The notes beneath the pieces were generated by a model. That model made no database searches and was not told the origin of the DNA. It saw only the letters and a program-made list of their open reading frames with translations. Positions 63,919 to 64,000 of a stretch of DNA of 64,000 bases are shown here, piece by piece (positions within the stretch are counted from its first letter, which is position 1; every line of letters begins with the position of its first letter). This DNA comes from Citrobacter koseri (GTDB taxonomy: Bacteria > Pseudomonadota > Gammaproteobacteria > Enterobacterales > Enterobacteriaceae): NCBI GenBank assembly GCA_900446925.1, contig UAVY01000011.1:372001-436000 (forward strand). The letters run 5' to 3'. The translations under genes were made by a program, and so were the position numbers.

Positions 63919-64000
63919 TTTATGCCCGGTGGCGCTGCGCTTACCGGGCCTACAGAGGTGCAAATCGTAGGCCGGATAAGGCAAAGCCGCCATCCGGCTT
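63919..64000. repeat. REP/BIME after idi, cut by the window end
   Basis: Two palindromes, GCCCGGTGGCGCTGCGCTTA/CCGGGCCTAC and GTAGGCCGGATAAGGC/GCCGCCATCCGGC. Confidence 0.85.

Overview
The window is chromosomal DNA from a gamma-proteobacterium of the Escherichia/Salmonella/Citrobacter group. Gene order from csdA to idi follows the E. coli/Salmonella backbone around 61-65 minutes, most proteins look close to their E. coli counterparts, and intergenic spaces carry the typical enterobacterial REP/BIME palindromes. I cannot fix the genus. The non-standard fimbrial cluster, the lactate genes and a cupin gene where E. coli has araE point away from E. coli K-12; Citrobacter or an atypical Salmonella would fit.

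Layout. 1-2.5 kb: csdA, csdE, tcdA (sulfur transfer and tRNA modification). 2.6-5.7 kb: mltA, three tandem initiator tRNA-Met genes and amiC (cell wall and translation initiation). 5.9-19.2 kb: argA, then recD, recB, ptrA and recC. 19.2-22.8 kb: four prepilin-like genes, thyA, lgt. 23.1-29.6 kb: ptsP, rppH, a cluster of DnaA boxes that matches the position of DARS2, mutH, a TerC-family gene, ygdR, tas. 29.8-33.6 kb: lplT, aas and the twin sRNA genes omrA and omrB. 33.8-39.1 kb: galR, a second LacI-family regulator, lysA/lysR and an amino-acid racemase gene. 39.2-42.8 kb: a uronate-catabolism patch (KdgF-like cupin, kduD, kduI) with KdgR-type operators, then yqeF. 42.9-49.7 kb: a LysR regulator with a PACE-type efflux gene, yqeG, a ToxR/ToxS-like membrane regulator pair, a cysteine-rich LuxR-type regulator, and rcnR/rcnA with their G-tract operators. 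50.6-56.6 kb: an accessory chaperone-usher fimbrial operon (pilin, chaperone, usher, adhesin, second chaperone). 56.6-62.2 kb: yjdJ/yjdI homologues, a LctP-type lactate permease and lutABC (ykgEFG). 62.2-64 kb: tRNA-Gly(CCC), ygeR/actS and idi.

A major caveat is that about 30 genes are split by one-base gains or losses. Nearly all of those I resolved lie in short homopolymer runs, and many hit indispensable genes (lgt, all three initiator tRNAs). I read these as base-calling errors, not pseudogenes, and give full-length extents across the breaks. The most interesting non-coding element is the DARS2-like DnaA-box cluster between rppH and mutH. The most interesting accessory features are the fimbrial operon with its FNR/Dam-site upstream region, the ToxRS-like pair beside the cysteine-rich regulator, and the KdgR palindrome in front of the cupin gene.
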